Positions 44,552 to 54,444 of a DNA stretch of 64,000 nt are shown here, one piece after another. Made by a program: the position numbers and the translations under genes. The DNA comes from Paramecium tetraurelia (taxonomy: Eukaryota; Ciliophora; Oligohymenophorea; Peniculida; Parameciidae). Under the pieces are notes generated by a model. The model worked only from the letters and a program-made list of their open reading frames with translations. It had not been told where the DNA came from and did no database searches. The stretch covers positions 233,635-297,634 of the forward strand of contig NW_001799333.1 of NCBI RefSeq assembly GCF_000165425.1. The letters are read 5' to 3'. Positions within the stretch are counted from its first letter, which is position 1, and each line of letters starts with the position of its first letter.

Positions 44552-47206
44552 TCATTTTGAATTCGATGATTTCAGGTTGTCATTCAATAATTTTTTGTAA
44601 GAATACCCATTAAACAAATGTCCATCAGCTTTATAAAACTTGTTCTGAAATTCAACCCTTTCATTAAAGTATACAGTACCAATGCAAACGAAGAGCATGC
44701 AAAAAGCATTCCATAACATCCATTGTCATTAACACTCCAAAAGTAAGCAAAGCAAAGATGATATAAAAGTACCCTCCCAAAAACCCACCTATGATGCCTC
44801 CTGTATCTAATTTGCCAGCCAAACACATATCATAGAACACCTCCGCCAATTAACCATGTGCTAATGATAAAGCCCAAAGACGAAGATATGATGCCGTATT
44901 GCTGATTCCTCCCAAAACAAATTCAATTGTTTCAATCATTTAATGAACCCAAATCTCGCCCGAATCATGTTATTCGTGATTTTGCTCAGTAAAACTTTTA
45001 TGATTAGCTGCATTTTGTAAGTCATTATGAAATTGTGAATTGTTATCATCATCGATATCTGAAACTTGTTTTTCTAATACCAAAGGCTAATATTGAGAAT
45101 CAGACATAGACACTTTGTTCTTATCACTCTTACCACCCAAAATCAATGGTTTAGGAAGAAGCATCCAAGGTATACAGACAACAGCAATCAATGTTAGAAT
45201 TTGTGTTATTTGTAACTGAAACTCAGGATTGTTTGGAAAAACAGGATTAACAGGCTTGTCAAATGGTTTCAAGACTTGGTTAATCATAGTTTCAATAATG
45301 CTTGGATCAGTATTATTTTCATATGAGTTCAACCATTTGACTATTATAATTAAGTCCATCCATCCAAAGGTACAAATCATGAATAACAATTGAGGAATAA
45401 ATTCACAAAAAAAGTCTACATAGTTTTTAAAATACAAGGTATTGACTCCTTTCATTAGAATACCAAATAACATATGAATCACACCTAAAATGACAGATAG
45501 TTTCATTTTATATGAATTCATGAAATTCAAACTTGAACCAGAAGCTTACCAAACTGGATCAACACCAAATGGATAAACGCAATCTTTTGATTCTCTTTTC
45601 CATTCTCCATTTTCTGGTGTATAACAGCTGCCAAAAAGATTCAAAGATATCGATAGGTAATCATTATAAATGATTCCATTATAAAGTGCAAAGAATCCCA
45701 TCAATACTACTAGATATCTGAATGGTATCATCAAATTGAACATTGAATCTGTTTATTTAAGGAGTTACTTTTTCCAAAATATTAAATAAATTCCACACAG
45801 AAATAGCATAAAACCATGAGCTATATCTGCAAACATTACTCCAAATAAGAATGGAAACGTTATTATGGTGAATAAACCAGGGTTGACTTCCTAATATCGA
45901 GGTACGCCATAAGTATTAACGATTTCTTAGAAAGGCATAGTAACTTCATTCAAATTGAAATAAGTAGGAGGAGTTATTGATTATGGTTTTATTTCTTGAA
46001 TTTAACCAGTTGGATAATGATCTCGATTATTTTGCATAGCATTTCTGAGTTTTTCTTCAACCATTACTTCCAATCCTTCTGGCAACCAAAAATATCCTGT
46101 AAAGATTGATCCTCTCATTGTTAAGTAATTTAAATTTACATAAAGATACTTCTCCTTCAATACATATAAACGCATGTATTCAAAATAAGAGCAATTACAT
46201 CCCTATTTCTACAAAACCAAATCATCTAATGATTACTCCAATTATTTCTTTGTCATTTCTATTAAATTCTTAGCTTCCTATAATTACTAAGTTAAGTCTA
46301 TCATTTTTTTTTGCAATTAATCCATCGAGTTTGGATACTCAATTCTCTATCTATTAAATGAGTCACACACTTTCATCAATTTCATTCTCAAAGAACCTGA
46401 TTCTTCAGCTCCAGGATATACAATTACAAAGAGACATCTTGGTTAAGATGTATTATTCTACCTATCTATTAATATTATACTTAATTAAGGTGAAATGATT
46501 TTCTCATGGAATTATCTATTTATTCATTATTTAAATCTTTAATTTAGACCCATGCGTTGCCTTTAGTAACTCTAAATATAATTCTTTTAAATCTCACTTC
46601 TTCTTCTTTATCAATTACACCTATTAATTAACCAAATTTTAATTATTAATATTCATTTGCATTATGTGGTGTTTATCTAGATATTAATAAAAATTTTTAG
46701 AATACTATTAGAACATTGATTGACCTAGAATTTCTTTTGCATTTTCCAAGACCAATTATTATTCTGTTATTACATTCACTCTATCCAATATATTATGCAA
46801 ATTAGCAGATTACTCTTGGATTTATATTTTTTTTTGATCTATTTCTGACTCCAATTCATCAAAATACGTATGACCTGGCTTCATTCGATTGTATTGAACT
46901 TCTTGGAAGTGATCCAGCAAACCGTCTACGTTTTCACAATAATTAAGATCTTTTTTGAATTCCTTTAGGAGTAGCTCTAGACAACTCAATTTAAAAAGTG
47001 AATCATCACATCTTATATATGGATTAATTTTATTGATACCTTTTAACATAATTAGCAAAGGGTCTATTAATCATAGGTAATTGTGGATCATAATCTACAA
47101 AATGCAATTATCCTAATCTTGCTAATTCATTCATCACAACCCAGGCACTTTCTCTTGGAATTACTAAACTATAATATCTCATCTTTTTGGACCTAAAGAA
47201 ACTCAT
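44552..47206 (-). CDS. V-type H+-ATPase membrane subunit a (116-kDa subunit)
   Basis: Roughly 840 residues after removal of several short introns (for example 28 nt after FANYVKR and 22 nt after HALRLHW). The cytosolic N-terminal half begins [20 protein letters not shown], a conserved opening of subunit a. The C-terminal half has eight or so membrane segments, including the motif [20 protein letters not shown] (near 44850-44905), which holds the essential arginine of the proton path, and [11 protein letters not shown] after it. The V-ATPase acidifies endosomes, the contractile-vacuole system and dense-core vesicles; Paramecium has many paralogues of this subunit that target the pump to different compartments. 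The stop is 37 bp in from the end of a minus-strand neighbour's gap; all key residues are intact. Confidence 0.95.
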
Positions 47207-47243
47207 ATTAATATTATATTTATTGAATGTATTAAACATTTTA

Positions 47244-48414
47244 TCAATCATCATCGTCGTCTTCTTTCTTAATTTGAATTTTTGCCATCTGTTCCTATAA
47301 TTTCAATTCGTCCTCTTCTGAAGCAGGTACTTCTGCTTGAATTACTATGTCAGCTGTTTTCATAGATTCTACTGCTTTCAGAATTTCCTCAGTGTATCCC
47401 CCTGGAATTTCTATGTTAATAGGTGGCCTAATCTTACAATCAATAATTACCAGAATTTCGTCAAATTAGCTACTTTTCCTCCATATTATTCCTCTAATTA
47501 ATTTGCAGGAATGCGCTCTTAAATTTTTGCATATTCATTTGGCTTCAACATTTGTATTTTTTCCATAGTATCAGCATCAGCAACCGCTTTGAATAATCCA
47601 AATTTAAATACCTGAAACCATTTTCCATGAAAAACTCAAAGAACTTGAAGGATTTAACAAATATAATTTGTCCAAACAACCACAAAAATTCACTTGCATT
47701 GTCTTTGTTGCAATTTAAATTGCCTATCATATAGATATTGAAATTAATACTTTAAATGGAAATTTAGAAAGTCCTAATTTTTTTGTATCCATTATGAAAA
47801 CCCAGTTTTCGATCTTTCCTGGAATAAAACAATTTTTCTTTATTATTCCAAAATAGTAGCTTAATGCATTGATATAGACCTCTTCATTAAACTAAAATTA
47901 TGTTTATTATTCACCTATTTCAAATTGACTAATTCAAGATTCATTATTATGATTGGTCTTTGCTATTTATCTCTTCCAAAGGTGTAAACTATGCCTTTTT
48001 GTAAAAATGCGACATTGATATCAGTAGGTTAGAAGTTGTTTGGGACTGCTCTCCATGCTAAATGAGATTGTAAGACTTTTAAGTAATTCTTATCTTTGAA
48101 TTTCCCACAATACACCATCTTCAATGTATCACAGTCCTGCCAACTATTAAGAAGATATTAATTTATTTTACTCTGCAGGTAATTATATTTTATTCTTTGC
48201 GATTATTTTCATGAAATCTGCCATCTTTTCCTTTTCATAAGCATCATACGGCACATTCTCCCAAATTCTTCTCTAACTTTTTGATCTTTCCTTTCTCTTT
48301 ATGTACTATGCTAAATCAATTAAAAGTATTCATACGATCATGCACTATTGCATCAACTAAATATTAAGCTGGTCTTAGATATTCAAAATTCAGAACCACC
48401 TATTATTATTGCAT
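47244..48414 (-). CDS. CRAL-TRIO (Sec14) lipid-binding protein
   Basis: Six introns (25, 28, 23, 27, 25, 23 nt) give 339 residues that close exactly. After an N-terminal helical region (RRIWENVPYDAYEKEKMADF, and LKVLQSHLAWRAVPNNFQPT as the CRAL-TRIO-N helix) comes the Sec14 domain: GIVYTFGRDKQQRPIIIMNL, ENWVFIMDTKKLGLSKFPFK, LDKLYLLNPSSSLSFSWKMV, and EQYGGKV near its end, the conserved closing motif. An acidic tail finishes with six aspartates in a KKEDDDDD context. Sec14 proteins exchange phosphoinositides or other lipids between membranes. It lies 37 bp upstream of the V-ATPase subunit a gene on the same strand. Confidence 0.9.
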
Positions 48415-48773
48415 ATTAATTTTATTTTAAAATGAGAGAGTTTTAAATTACACTTATTTTTATCTTAATATCTAATAACAATTCAACCAATTCTCAAATA
48501 ATATTGCAAACAATATCACATATAAAAGTGTAGAAATGAATATCATGGATTGATATCTAAAAGGGAACTACCAATTATGGTATTATTGTATATTGAGAAA
48601 TAACAGTAATGAGAAATTTATATAAAGATTTTAGAAATATAAATAAATTTAAAGAGATTAGTGAAATATATTCCAGTGAAGAAAATAAAATGTGATATTA
48701 AAATTATTCTTTATTTATTCTTTTATTTTTTATTGTTCGCTCTCTATTTTGTACAAAAATTCTTGAATTAATC
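48415..48773. other. Intergenic, AT-rich
   Basis: 359 bp separating the start of the CRAL-TRIO gene from the 3' end of the EF-hand-type gene on the same strand. It must hold the CRAL-TRIO promoter. No gene is seen. Confidence 0.5.
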
Positions 48774-49320
48774 TCAACTTAAGGTACCGTAATTGTTAAT
48801 TTTTGCATACTAATCCATTTCTCTGAACTCTTGGAGAGTGTATCTTTCAGAAATTAATCATTAATTCTTTTGAATCTTCAAATATACTTTTACTTTTTTA
48901 CCAAATCAATATTATTTGTACAACTCTCTCAACTCTTCATCATCCTCTAATAGAACTTGGAATTAAATAAAAATTACCATTAAAATATCAAAATTAACTT
49001 GCCTTGATCCACCTTAATTAAGATTTTGAATTATATTAACCATGTCCTCAATGCTCTTTTTCAAATTGAAGGGCACAATGCATTTTTCAATTCATTTTTC
49101 TAAAAAGAGATTTTATGAAATTTATTATAAGATAGAGACCACTCTTATCAACATCAAAATCAAAATTTTCAAAATAATCATTGATTTTAAAGACATCATC
49201 CTTGTCAAGTCCCTCGGCTTGATATACTTCAATGGATCAAAGCGATTAACTAATTGTAGATCTTATTGTTCGGTAGGTTTTAATCTTTGGAAGAAGATGT
49301 TTATCTTATAGCTTTGTAAG
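48774..49320 (-). pseudogene. EF-hand-type calcium-binding gene with at least three frame breaks
   Basis: Coding-like pieces on the minus strand line up in order: QLVNRFDPLKYIKPRDL, DDVFKINDYFENFDFDVDKS (an EF-hand-like loop), KCIVPFNLKKSIEDMVNIIQ, NQGGSRQVNFDILM, DDEELREFKSIFEDSKELMI and SERYTLQEFREMDQYAKINN, ending at TGA 48774-48776. Joining them needs one intron of 29 nt (gtacaa...aaaaag) and single-base corrections near 49212, 49085 and 48852. No ATG is found upstream in frame. It may be a decaying duplicate, common after Paramecium genome duplications, or an intact gene with sequence errors. Confidence 0.45.
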
Positions 49321-49477
49321 ATATTTCAGTTAAGAGGCTGTTCAATAAGAATAATTAATAACAAGAAAAGCTCAAAGTAGAATGAATTGCAAAATATAAA
49401 ACCCATCTTAATTATAAGGGAATTGAATTATATTCAATAAGTGAGAATTATTATTATTGACAAATTACCAATTTATA

Positions 49478-49903
49478 TCATTGTTCATCTTCTGTAAGGA
49501 TCATATTAGGTATTCCATTTGTGATTGGATAATTTCTTTTACATGATGGATTAGGGCAAGTCAATTGGCCATCCATAATGTGGGTCTATAAAAAATTCTT
49601 TCTTTAAATTATTACCTCAAATAAAACTCGATGCAAGTCTTTTAAAAAGACTAAGTCTTAATCCACATTTGGAGGAATTTGCTTAGGGAATTACTTGAAT
49701 CCAAGCTACATGATAAATCAGTCTTTTACTTCTCTGACTGTATTAGATAATACTTCAAAATCAAGTTTTGGAATTAATTTTAAAATTGCGTCTTTTTTGA
49801 ATTCTAATTCCATTATTACGCTTTTATTGACTTCTATTTTAAGAGGATAATTGTTCTTATCACATTTGTTACACATAAGTAAATTGTGAACCAACAATCT
49901 CAT
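49478..49903 (-). CDS. trm112: TRM112-like methyltransferase activator
   Basis: Introns of 24 nt (49706-49729) and 30 nt (49586-49615) give 123 residues, the usual TRM112 length. Visible are [12 protein letters not shown], the first zinc-site cysteines, [15 protein letters not shown], and the C-terminal zinc-ribbon half [20 protein letters not shown] followed by PNMILTEDE, which is the family signature. TRM112 is the obligate partner of several methyltransferases acting on tRNA, rRNA and release factor eRF1. The first intron contains an in-frame TGA, so splicing is essential. Most eukaryotes have a single copy, which makes this a good control gene for the assembly. Confidence 0.93.
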
Positions 49904-50197
49904 ATTAATTAAATAATTATATGTACTAAAATGTATTCATTTTTCTTTAATGTGTAAATCAACAAGTAAATGCTAATAATAATTCATAAATCACACTTCT
50001 GAATAGGTTTTAGAACATACAGATAGTCCATTCATTAATGGTTGAATTTACTATATATATTTTTTTAAACCACATGATAAAATTCATGAAATTAGTTTTT
50101 ACATTTTATTTGATATATATAATGACTTTGAATTATGGAAAAGTTACTGATCAAGAGAAACAAAGAGATGTTACAATAAACATATTTTTTATATAAA

Positions 50198-50569
50198 TCA
50201 AAGTATTAATTACCTACGTTTTTGAATCAAAGTACTTTAGTTGATACTTTTTAGCTTTGGTACCTTTCGTTTTACATTGTATAATTTATCATAAACAAAA
50301 TAGTATCTTTTTGAATTTGGTGAGTCATGCACACTGACTATTCTATTTACAAACTCCCTTTAGCATTGTTCCTATGTTGCTTTTTCAGAATTTTAATGTA
50401 GCTCGTCTGTGTCTAATAAACATATCTCTGAATTTGGACTCTCTCCACCAATTTGTTCTTCCTCCCAACATGGAGGTTCAAAACTATCTTAAACTTATTC
50501 CTAATTCTTCGATTAGTAAATTGTATTAATCATATGACCATTTGGATTGGTAGATGTACATACTCCCAT
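50198..50569 (-). CDS. Small acylated hypothetical protein, 123 aa
   Basis: An intronless 124-codon frame. The N terminus MGVCTSTNPNG has Gly2, Cys4 and Ser6, a good signal for N-myristoylation plus palmitoylation, so the protein is probably membrane-tethered. The middle is acidic (PPCWEEEQIGGESPNSEICL) and the C terminus basic (YDKLYNVKRKVPKLKS). No domain is recognised. It lies 294 bp upstream of TRM112 on the same strand. Confidence 0.75.
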
Positions 50570-50678
50570 TTTTTAGTAAAGGAGACTGAATAATTTAATA
50601 ATAAATATTACTCGAAAATTTTATTATATCAACATAAATAGTTTATTTCAAATAGTATAAAGGAAAAACAAAGTTTAC

Positions 50679-50987
50679 ATGATTAATAACAGAAAACTAT
50701 TAGAACGCCATTTTTATTTGGCACAACCCAAATTATCAGTAACAAAGTAGCACCAAAAGTACACACAAGCTCTAGTCGTAGGTTCTGGTCTCTTCTAAGA
50801 AACAGAAGCACAAGCAGAGAAAATCGTTTTTTCAATAGCTGAAGGCAATTAAATACTTAATATAAACTAAAAAAATTAATAGAATTTAAGTTAATTAAGT
50901 AAACAATATTATAGAAATAATTGCTATCATTTCCATAATGTTTTTGATTCATTTTAAGAATTAGTAAGTGACTTTAAATTATAATGA
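50679..50987 (+). CDS. Possible small protein, 102 aa
   Basis: A 103-codon open frame starts MINNRKLLERHFYLAQPKLS and reads through QALVVGSGLFQETEAQAEKI; the first 60 residues look genuinely coding, the last 40 are Asn/Gln/Tyr-rich. The gene may end earlier through an unrecognised intron or stop. It diverges from the acylated protein gene by 109 bp. Function unknown. Confidence 0.5.
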
Positions 50988-51082
50988 ATTGTATATAGCA
51001 ATACATCAGATTATTATAATCCATCTAGTACAATAAGAATTACAGTTATCTTATTTATTAAAATATATAGAAGTAATTTAAA

Positions 51083-51301
51083 ATGATGAATTTTCAATCA
51101 CTCAGATTGTGTAGGTTAGGCACCTCTAAGAAGTTTTATCTAGGTGTCATCTCTAATAACATGTAGATGCAGGACTTTTTATCGATTTGTCTTTCTGGAG
51201 TTATATTAAACCTACCAGAGCATATCTTACCCCTCTTAACAGTTTTGAAATTGTAACTAAATAAATATAATAAATTTTATTTTGGAAATTTAGTTTTTTG
51301 A
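51083..51301 (+). CDS. Possible small protein, 72 aa
   Basis: A 73-codon open frame begins MMNFQSLRLCRLGTSKKFYL, with a basic, hydroxylated N terminus that could be a mitochondrial presequence, then a hydrophobic segment (FLSICLSGVILNLPEHILPL). The last 15 residues are Asn/Lys/Phe/Tyr. It is convergent with the RING gene, 44 bp apart. Short length keeps confidence low. Confidence 0.4.
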
Positions 51302-51345
51302 AATATACAATTCTTTTTAAAAGTTATATAGAATAATTTGATTAA

Positions 51346-52948
51346 TCATCTTCTTATTAGGTTTTCTTTTTAGGTCATGAAATTTTGATATTGCATATTT
51401 AACACATCATGGATTGTACAAGCTCGATTTATCAACTGCTATTTTGTGGTCATCTTTTCTTATGAGTTTTTGTTCTCTCTTGGACAATGAGTAGAGGGTT
51501 CTCTTTGATAAGGAACATCACGAGAAGCATAATTGGGTTTTTCTGGTACTTTAGGAGATTCTGCTGATTGTTTCAAATTTTTTTTATCGAAAACATCGAA
51601 TAATTAATCCTTCCATTTGCTTACTAAATTATTCTTTTAAGATATCTAACTATCAAATAGTTTCTTAGAATTATTATTCCTACTCTTCTCGTCACTATCT
51701 TCATATTTGAATTTTGATTTAGGATTAGCATTCACACTCTCTTGTGTCAAAACCTTTTAATTTTTTTTATCCTTTTCTTTCTCTCTATAATCCTTAAACT
51801 CGTGGAGATCTTTACTCTCTCTAATCGTATTCTTTTCCAAGGATAGATGAGGTTTATCATTTTTTGGCCATAATTCATTAAGCTTCTCCGATTTAATAGG
51901 ACTAAACTTGCTAAGTCGATCCTGTCTTTCAAAATGAACATTGAGTTTTGGATCCAAAGGTTTCTCATCTGAATTACGATCCCTCATGAATATATCTTTC
52001 TATTTTAGGGATTGCGAGAAATCTTATAACAAATTAGGTACAGTGGCACATAACTAGGACTAGGCATTTGTTGATAATTTAAGTAATTGTCTCTGTGTAG
52101 TTAATATTGAAGATTTCTATAATGTTATAAATATAATCATTACAATTTAGAGAGAAGAAGATGGAGCATTTAGAGCCTTTTCTATATCGATTAATAATTA
52201 GCTAATATCTTCTTAAGTCTTGTTCAAATTCTGATAGATAAGAGAGTTGATCTCTTCTTGAAACTATGCCATTTACTATATTTGTTATTCAAGATCCTTT
52301 TCTTATTTCTGAATTTCCAATAACTGAATCATCTCAAGACTGTTTATATCATTAAAAGTCTAATTTTTCTTTTATTCCAAACTCAATATAAACTATTGAT
52401 AATTTAGTAATATTTACCTGCTAATATTAACTATTGATTTCATCCTTAGTTTATTTGCATTTTGATTGAAATTAGTGTTTCTAATCTTAAATATCCTTGA
52501 TGGCTTCGAACTTAGATTTAAAACTCTTTTCTAATCTTTCTAAATACAATTATAGTCTTTCGTTGGCCATAGCATTCTTTTGATTCGATTAATGTTGAGA
52601 TCCAACACTTTCTACTCCCAAATCACGTAAATCATCAATCACTTCAACCACTTCGCTATCGTTATTCAATTTTGGGTTAATTTAATTTTATTCAATTAAC
52701 GGAACTATAATTTCCTTGATGACCATATGAAGGGCTTCAACTGTATCTTAATCAAGTTTAGTCAGTTGATTGCATTTGAAACACACTGCCACTCTTTCAA
52801 GTTCTTCTAGATTCTACTTCTCTTGTTGAATTTATAAGTAATTGTAGGCCAAACATATCAAACAAAATTTATGATCGCATTCCAATTTTACATAAGTCTC
52901 TGGGACTGTCTAGCATTGATCACATTCAACATCCTATTAAGAATCCAT
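51346..52948 (-). CDS. RING-type zinc-finger, coiled-coil protein
   Basis: Introns of 25 and 27 nt give 516 residues. The N-terminal 60 residues carry a RING-like cysteine array: CDQCQTVPETYVKLECDHKF, CLICL, then CFKCNQ, with Cys-X2-Cys pairs and a Cys-X-His. RING domains are usually E3 ubiquitin ligases. A long coiled coil (residues about 140-300, for example ERLQLYLERLEKSFKSKFEA) follows, giving a TRIM-like layout without a visible B-box. The C-terminal 220 residues are basic, Lys/Ser/Asn-rich and probably disordered, with repeated EKEKDKKN-type charge clusters. The ligase role is inferred. Confidence 0.8.
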
Positions 52949-53333
52949 TTTGATATTCTATACTAATTTAATTAATATATAAATTTTATATCGTTAAAAC
53001 TAATTGCATTTTAATCATTTCAAGTTGATTAGCATCTATTAAATATAGTTTTCATTTAAAATGAACATTATTTTCATTTTAAATGAAAGCTATTATAATT
53101 TCCAATTTTCTAAAGCTCTTGCACTGACGCATTTTCTATTAAAAGGATGAAGATTATTTAATATTTAATATTAGTTTTTAAAAAATTTAATCAGAATTAA
53201 AATGATCAACGATATTAATTACGAATTATTGCTGATATTTTATATTAGTACGCACTAAATGTGAATAAAAATAGAAATTTATGTTTAATTTTTAAATAAT
53301 TATAATAAAAACATATTAAAAATAACCTAAACC
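52949..53333. other. Intergenic between divergent genes
   Basis: 385 bp, AT-rich, between the RING gene (minus) and the divergent kinase (plus). Contains a short inverted-looking stretch (cattttaaatgaa) near 53050-53090. No gene. Confidence 0.5.
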
Positions 53334-54118
53334 ATGCTTTTTCCAGAACTTTAATCATTAGATGACTTCGAATATATTAAAAATCTTGGATCAGGATATT
53401 CTTCAACGTAAGGCTTTTTAATCTATTATCATAGAGTTGATCTATATAAACACATTTAAACCAATAGAATAGTAGCCGTGAAGAAGTTATCAATTAAGAA
53501 TTTATCTTAATCCGAATGCAGAAAGACATATGATACCGAAATTACTATCCTGACCAAATTAAAAGGTTGCTCAAATGTAGTTTAATTAATCGGGTTCGGA
53601 TTCTACACAACCATTGATAATAGTACTAGAAGGACGAAAACTCTAAACAACTATTTCCTTATCTTAGACTACATTGATGCATAACCCTTGGATAAAAATA
53701 GTGAAAGAATTATTAAATAATTCTACTACAAACTTTTATAAAGTACAAAAATTCAATCTATATATTAGCTGTGTAAAAGATCCACGAATTAGAAGTAGTT
53801 CATAGAGATTTAAACCTAAACAATGTGCTGATCTAGAATAATGAGCCTATACTCATTGATTTTGCCTTTGGTGCAGTCACAAATGGCAAGTAGAAATTTG
53901 CTGAATTCTTTGGAACTAAACCTTATGTTGCTCCAGAAATTGTTGACGGATAATCCTACCTCCCCTACCCTTCTGAAGTTTACAGTTTAGGAGTAATTTT
54001 ATTGGAATTGATAAATAACAACGAAACCTAGGAAATAGCAGCTTAAATGATGCAATAAAATCCATATAAAAGACCTAACCTGGAAGATGTGATTGCTCAT
54101 CCTTGGTTTTAATTTTGA
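53334..54118 (+). CDS. Short divergent protein kinase with DFA in place of DFG
   Basis: Introns of 27 and 26 nt give 243 residues, little more than a bare kinase domain. Present are the glycine loop LGSGYSSTV, the lysine in IVAVKKLS, a catalytic loop HRDLNLNNVL, and VAPEIVDGQSYLPYPSEVYS. Two changes are notable: the Lys of HRDLKxxN is Asn, and the DFG motif is DFA (53858-53866). The catalytic Asp and metal-binding Asn remain. Helices after the activation segment are shortened (SLGVILLELINNNET, then RPNLEDVIAHPWF). It could be a weak kinase or a pseudokinase scaffold. No extra domains; family affinity is unclear. Confidence 0.85.
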
Positions 54119-54444
54119 TTGTAGTTATTTGTATTTCTCTAATATCAACTATCACCTTATCTAATATATCTTCAAATAGGATAAATTAAATGCTTTCATA
54201 TCTATATAAATTATATATGCCTGTCATAAACTAGCATATATGCTATTATTAATTACATCACTCCTCATCATTAGAATAATGTGAAAAATTGAAGACCCCT
54301 CTGTCAATCGTACTTATTTAATAAAGAGGTATCATTATTTAGTACATGTAGCTTATTTTGCTAGAGATTTATGAAGGTAATAATACAAATTTAAATAAGT
54401 AAATAATAAGTTTTATACTATATAATTTATTTATTTTATATTAA
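54119..54444. other. Intergenic, upstream of SPEF2 gene
   Basis: 326 bp, AT-rich, between two plus-strand genes; holds the kinase 3' end and the SPEF2 promoter. No gene is seen. Confidence 0.5.

Noticed and set aside
49042-49311. Plus-strand ORF of 89 residues
   Set aside because: It is the antisense of the EF-hand-like coding pieces, which carry recognisable motifs.
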